7,290 nucleotides of DNA from GCA-2746365 sp964651445 (GTDB lineage Bacteria; Pseudomonadota; Gammaproteobacteria; SZUA-229). The translations under genes and the position numbers were made by a program. The stretch covers positions 1 to 7,290 of the forward strand of contig CAZYYW010000103.1 in the NCBI GenBank assembly GCA_964651445.1. Reading direction: 5' to 3'. Shown here piece by piece: positions 4,320-7,290 of the stretch (the stretch's first letter is position 1; the number at the start of each line of letters is the position of its first letter). The notes beneath the pieces are model-generated. The model saw only the letters and a list, made by a program, of their open reading frames with translations, did no database searches and was not told where the DNA came from.

Positions 4320-6053
4320 CTAAAACTCCCCATCAAAGCCACAACCAAACACCCCGCATTCAGAAAAAGCAAACTGGCGATATGTGTTGCCGTACTGGTT
4401 AGTAAATATAAGCACCAGATCACTGCCTTCAGGTATTAAGTGATGATCTATTAGTTCTGTTTTAAGCTCAGCGTTTGTGTTTACTGCCAAAAGGGTTGCC
4501 GTTTGTGGGCTGCCGCCATTTTCCACATAACCAATGCTGACAGTATCCGCGCCTTCGCTGTCCCAGTAAACGATTGTTGAAATTGTTTCCTTGTAAGCTT
4601 CCCAGCTATTCACAATGGGTTCGGGTGTTTCATCATAGTTTATAACCACAGATGCGGTGACACTATCTACAGAATTGGTAGCGGTGAGGGTGAAAGTATA
4701 TGTGCTTACATGGCTGCCATTTAAATCCAGCGGAAACTGCACAGAACCTGGCGATGAACCCAGCGTTGTGTTGTGACCCTGGTCAGAGCTTAAAGTTAAT
4801 GTGTCTTGACCCAAAGTTTCCCAGATGAAGATGCCATCGTTTCTTTCTACAAACCATAAATCATCCACGCCTTTTTTAAATATAGGTTTGTTTACGCCGG
4901 TAAACAAAAGGATATGGGCTGATTGAGGCCCTTCGTAATCGAGTACCAAGCTGCCTGCTGCATTATTGCAGGTGTTCGTTGCGCTTGCACTATAGGTACC
5001 ATCAGCCGCTACTGCTAATGAACTAAAACTTACTTCGGTGCTACGCGGTACTATAACGGTTATACCGCTGCTGCTAATGTTGGTTGTGGCTCGCACTCCA
5101 AAAGCTGGACTATCAATGCGTCCGCTTAATGTACCTGTTGCATCTGCTGGCAAACCTGTGCTGGTAATGCTTAGGCCGCAGATTTCTGGCGCTATATCAT
5201 AATTCCACCAGGAAAAATGCGTTACTGTGGCGCGTAATGCCATGCCAGTGGGGGATTGTATGGATGCAACAACAATGCCGACGTTTTCCTGCAGCCATTG
5301 CCCGGTGCTTTCATCTAACGACCACAGTGCGCCTTCATCACCTATCTGTATTAATGAACCATCAGGGTGTTGGGTCACAAACACGGGTATTTCTATGGTG
5401 GCGATTTGACCGGGTGCAAGATTTAATTTCTCGCCATTTTGAGTGAAGTGATATTCTACCGTGCCATAAGACATAATGACCGGAGCGGCAGTGCCATCAA
5501 TATTGGTGCCAGCAAATGCGCCGGGAAAAACGCCGACTTCATTTTCGTCAGAAACATCAACCGCTGTCATACTAAGTTGTATGTTTCCTGTTACCGGGTT
5601 GCCATTGGCATCCACCAATGCGCCTGCTGCCATTATGACCATCGCGCCAGTATTGCCGGTAATGTCTATTTCTGCGTCTGCATTTAGAGTTACTGCGGCA
5701 CTGCGTTTACCCAGTGTGGCGAGAAATACAGCCGCATTATTGTTGATCTCTAACATCACGGTTTGCGCGGCGTAACCCGTTTTACGCAGGCGAACACTAC
5801 TGGCTTTTTCAGGAGCGATGGTAAAAGTGATAGCACCATTGGCATCCGATGTGGCTAATACACCATCATTATTATAAGCTTCTACGCCTTCGATGGTGAT
5901 GCGATCCGGTGAACGTATCAGCCCGCTAACGCTAACCATATCAACGCCACCATCTGTCCCGGTACTGCCGGAGTTGCTGCTGCCACATGATGTTAATAAA
6001 GCTGAAAGTAGAATAAAGCCGGTTAGCCAGAAAAATTTGTAATTTGATTTCAT
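4320..6053 (-). CDS. Large surface/periplasmic lipoprotein with carboxypeptidase-regulatory-like and HFSWWN-type domains
   Basis: A 577-residue lipoprotein. Residues 1-22 form a signal peptide ending in the lipobox LTSC with Cys23 for lipidation, followed by a Gly/Ser/Thr linker. Residues about 40-115 look like a carboxypeptidase-regulatory-like beta sandwich (VSGLI, VEAYNNDG, DANGAITFTI, KTGYAAQTV). Residues about 120-285 contain AGALVDANGNPVTGNIQLSM, SYGTVEYHF, NLAPGQIATIEIPV, SLDESTGQW and end in THFSWWNYD, a module I know from many bacterial lipoproteins of unknown function. Residues 290-577 look like further Ig/PKD-type beta repeats (for example YTFTLTATNSVDSVTASVVI at 452-471). There is a Cys pair near the end (ECGVFGCGF). 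AAGGA upstream supports the ATG. A role in surface adhesion or polymer binding is inferred only. It is divergent from a two-component regulator, with a palindrome between them. Confidence 0.88.
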   Translation of the reverse strand: MKSNYKFFWLTGFILLSALLTSCGSSNSGSTGTDGGVDMVSVSGLIRSPDRITIEGVEAYNNDGVLATSDANGAITFTIAPEKASSVRLRKTGYAAQTVMLEINNNAAVFLATLGKRSAAVTLNADAEIDITGNTGAMVIMAAGALVDANGNPVTGNIQLSMTAVDVSDENEVGVFPGAFAGTNIDGTAAPVIMSYGTVEYHFTQNGEKLNLAPGQIATIEIPVFVTQHPDGSLIQIGDEGALWSLDESTGQWLQENVGIVVASIQSPTGMALRATVTHFSWWNYDIAPEICGLSITSTGLPADATGTLSGRIDSPAFGVRATTNISSSGITVIVPRSTEVSFSSLAVAADGTYSASATNTCNNAAGSLVLDYEGPQSAHILLFTGVNKPIFKKGVDDLWFVERNDGIFIWETLGQDTLTLSSDQGHNTTLGSSPGSVQFPLDLNGSHVSTYTFTLTATNSVDSVTASVVINYDETPEPIVNSWEAYKETISTIVYWDSEGADTVSIGYVENGGSPQTATLLAVNTNAELKTELIDHHLIPEGSDLVLIFTNQYGNTYRQFAFSECGVFGCGFDGEF

Positions 6054-6134
6054 TTGCTTATCCTTAAATGAATGATGATGTGAAAAAAAGCTATCTTGTT
6101 TTGATTATTTTACGATGGCTCGAAGATAAGCAAA

Positions 6135-6152
6135 ATACCAAGACCTTGGTAT
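6135..6152. promoter_or_regulatory. Perfect palindrome (operator candidate) between lipoprotein and response-regulator genes
   Basis: ATACCAAGACCTTGGTAT has 8-bp arms and a 2-nt centre, and lies about 80 nt from each divergent start. On the lipoprotein side a weak TTGCTT (-35-like) lies just downstream of it. On the regulator side TTGAAT (about 6188) and a TATATA near 6213 are spaced 20 nt apart, so that promoter is weak. The position suits a site bound by the adjacent LuxR-type regulator, which would couple the two genes. Short A/T runs flank it, so a terminator-like role cannot be excluded. Confidence 0.5.
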
Positions 6153-6230
6153 GCTTTTTGTGACCGCTGGCAGTAGAATAAGCGGACTTGAATTCACATT
6201 ATAAGTGCAACACTATATAGCTAACAATAA

Positions 6231-6875
6231 ATGCAAAAATACACTGTAACCCTTGTTGAAGATGATGCTGACGTGCGGCAACGCTTATCACAGCTCATTG
6301 CTAACCACGAAAGTTTTGATCTATTGCATTCGGCGGCAACCATGAGTGAAGGTCTGGCAGCATTAAAACAACATAAACCAGATGTATTGCTGACCGACAT
6401 TGGACTGCCTGATGGTTCTGGTATTGAAATCATTAAAGCCATAGCCAAGCTTCATTTAGACTGTGAGGCCATGGTTATTTCGGGCTTTCAAGATGAGAAC
6501 ATTGTTTTTAAAGCACTGGAAGCCGGTGCCAAATCTTATATTCTTAAACATGATAAAAGCACAAAAATAACCGATGCTGTCATCGCTATGATGAAAGGTG
6601 GTGCGCCCATAAGCCCAATGATTGCACGTTTGATGCTGCAAAAATTTCAGCCAGCTCAGCCTCAAAAAAATGTTTTACCTGAAGCACTAACTGAGCGTCA
6701 GATAAAAATACTAAAGCTGGTCAGCCAGGGGTTTTCTTCTAAAGAAATAGCTGAGAAGTTGGCTATTAGCTATTACACTGTCACTACGCATATTAAAAAC
6801 ATTTACAATAAATTACAGGTTAATAGTCGAACCGAAGCGTTGCATGAGGCGATTAAGTTAGGTCTGATAAGATAG
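6231..6875 (+). CDS. NarL/FixJ-family response regulator (REC + LuxR-type HTH)
   Basis: A 214-residue cytoplasmic transcription regulator. Receiver domain (about 4-120): acidic cluster EDD at 10-12, phosphoacceptor Asp56 in VLLTDIGLPDGSG, switch Ser84 in MVISGF, and Lys106 in YILKHD. All the key residues are present, so it should be phosphorylated. A linker (121-148) leads to a LuxR-type helix-turn-helix (about 150-212): LTERQIKILKLVSQGFSSKE, IAEKLAISYYTVTTHIKNIY, NKLQVNSRTEALHEAI. The canonical VSxxTVxxHxxxIYxKL recognition-helix pattern appears here as ISYYTVTTHIKNIYNKL. The ribosome site is poor. A membrane protein, probably the partner sensor, begins 173 nt downstream; that gap holds only a weak hairpin (TGTCGT/ACGACA, 6911-6931). 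The divergent lipoprotein gene is the obvious candidate target. Confidence 0.93.
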   Translation: MQKYTVTLVEDDADVRQRLSQLIANHESFDLLHSAATMSEGLAALKQHKPDVLLTDIGLPDGSGIEIIKAIAKLHLDCEAMVISGFQDENIVFKALEAGAKSYILKHDKSTKITDAVIAMMKGGAPISPMIARLMLQKFQPAQPQKNVLPEALTERQIKILKLVSQGFSSKEIAEKLAISYYTVTTHIKNIYNKLQVNSRTEALHEAIKLGLIR

Positions 6876-7048
6876 TGCAATCTATTCAATGCGCTACACT
6901 ACACTAGGTCTGTCGTATTTTAGAAACGACACATCGTAAAAAGCTTGCAGTACGCGGTTATTTTCACTAGTTTATTCTATGACACGAGACTAGTATGCTG
7001 GAAAAAAATATTGCTTAAGATAAAAGTTGTTTCGCTGCTTTGAATTTA

Positions 7049-7290
7049 ATGGCGTCTGTAAATATGTGGACAAACAGTAGAACCATCTTCCCATTACTTT
7101 TCCTGTTTTTATACTGGTGCTTCTTTAATTATCTGGTTTTTTATACGCCTGTTAATTTTTTTAGTGTTGCTGATGTAGACGCCATTGACCAGGCGCATTT
7201 TATTGCCAGTCCAGCGATTACGCCACAGGCATTGCCGGTTGAACACTGGCAAGCAATATCGCTTCCAGATGACTGGTATAAGAGTCAACA
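7049..7290 (+). CDS. Membrane-anchored protein, probably sensor histidine kinase (N-terminus only, cut by window end)
   Basis: The frame is open from the ATG at 7049 to the end of the window (about 80 residues). It begins MASVNMWTNSRTIFPLLFLF and continues with a strongly hydrophobic, aromatic segment to about residue 37, a signal anchor or first membrane helix. Then comes a non-membrane part with QALPVEHWQAISLPDDWYKS. A W-xxx-SLPDDW pattern soon after the first helix is typical of the periplasmic sensing domain in 7TMR-DISM-type sensor kinases. A kinase gene next to a NarL-type regulator in the same direction fits this, but no kinase motif is inside the window. A second ATG at 7064 is equally possible; neither has a strong ribosome site. 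An upstream in-frame stop at 7016-7018 limits the N-terminus. Confidence 0.65.
   Translation, partial: MASVNMWTNSRTIFPLLFLFLYWCFFNYLVFYTPVNFFSVADVDAIDQAHFIASPAITPQALPVEHWQAISLPDDWYKSQ

Noticed and set aside
5227..5775. Open frames on the plus strand inside the lipoprotein gene
   Set aside because: They are antisense to a long gene with a clear lipobox and domain order, and their translations show no motif, signal or ribosome site.

Overview
The window looks like accessory chromosome from a gammaproteobacterium, probably aquatic, of moderate to low GC. The grounds are several short C-terminal sorting tails of the VPxPA / PEP-CTERM type (VPIPAAVWLFGxGL...RRR), which are common in exopolysaccharide-producing Proteobacteria; decayed REP-associated tyrosine transposase (RAYT) DNA; a ParD-like/RelE toxin-antitoxin pair; and a NarL/FixJ response regulator next to a membrane-anchored sensor. 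No tools were run, so taxonomy and family names rest on recognised motifs only.

Layout. Positions 7-147 (-) hold an orphan VPLPA sorting tail, in frame with and directly downstream of a LamG-like VPxPA-tailed secreted protein (148-891, -). Positions 892-1254 hold hairpins, an 18-bp-arm palindrome, the left copy of a 68-bp direct repeat and a 25-bp inverted repeat. A RAYT gene follows in two pieces. Its N-terminus is at 1255-1398 and the rest is at 2567-3187, with an in-frame amber codon. Between the pieces sits a complete secreted VPIPA-tailed protein gene (1842-2498) with its own possible sigma-54 promoter, a UTR hairpin and a terminator. Next come a hairpin related to the one at 971-1009, a toxin-antitoxin pair (3264-3770, -), a 177-bp MITE-like element (3985-4161), and the right-hand copies of the 25-bp inverted and 68-bp direct repeats (4199-4297).

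The right third is more conventional. A 577-residue lipoprotein (4320-6053, -) is divergent from a LuxR-type response regulator (6231-6875, +), with a perfect palindrome in the shared intergenic region. The window ends in the N-terminus of a membrane protein that is probably the cognate sensor kinase (7049 onward, +).

Reading. The stretch from about 1090 to 4297 is framed by direct repeats and looks like a layered island of RAYT-type repeat DNA that has collected surface-protein cargo and an addiction module. The most notable structure is the split RAYT with a sorted-surface-protein gene lodged inside it. Second is the pair of related hairpins, one abutting the toxin stop codon, which resemble integron cassette junctions without fully matching attC.
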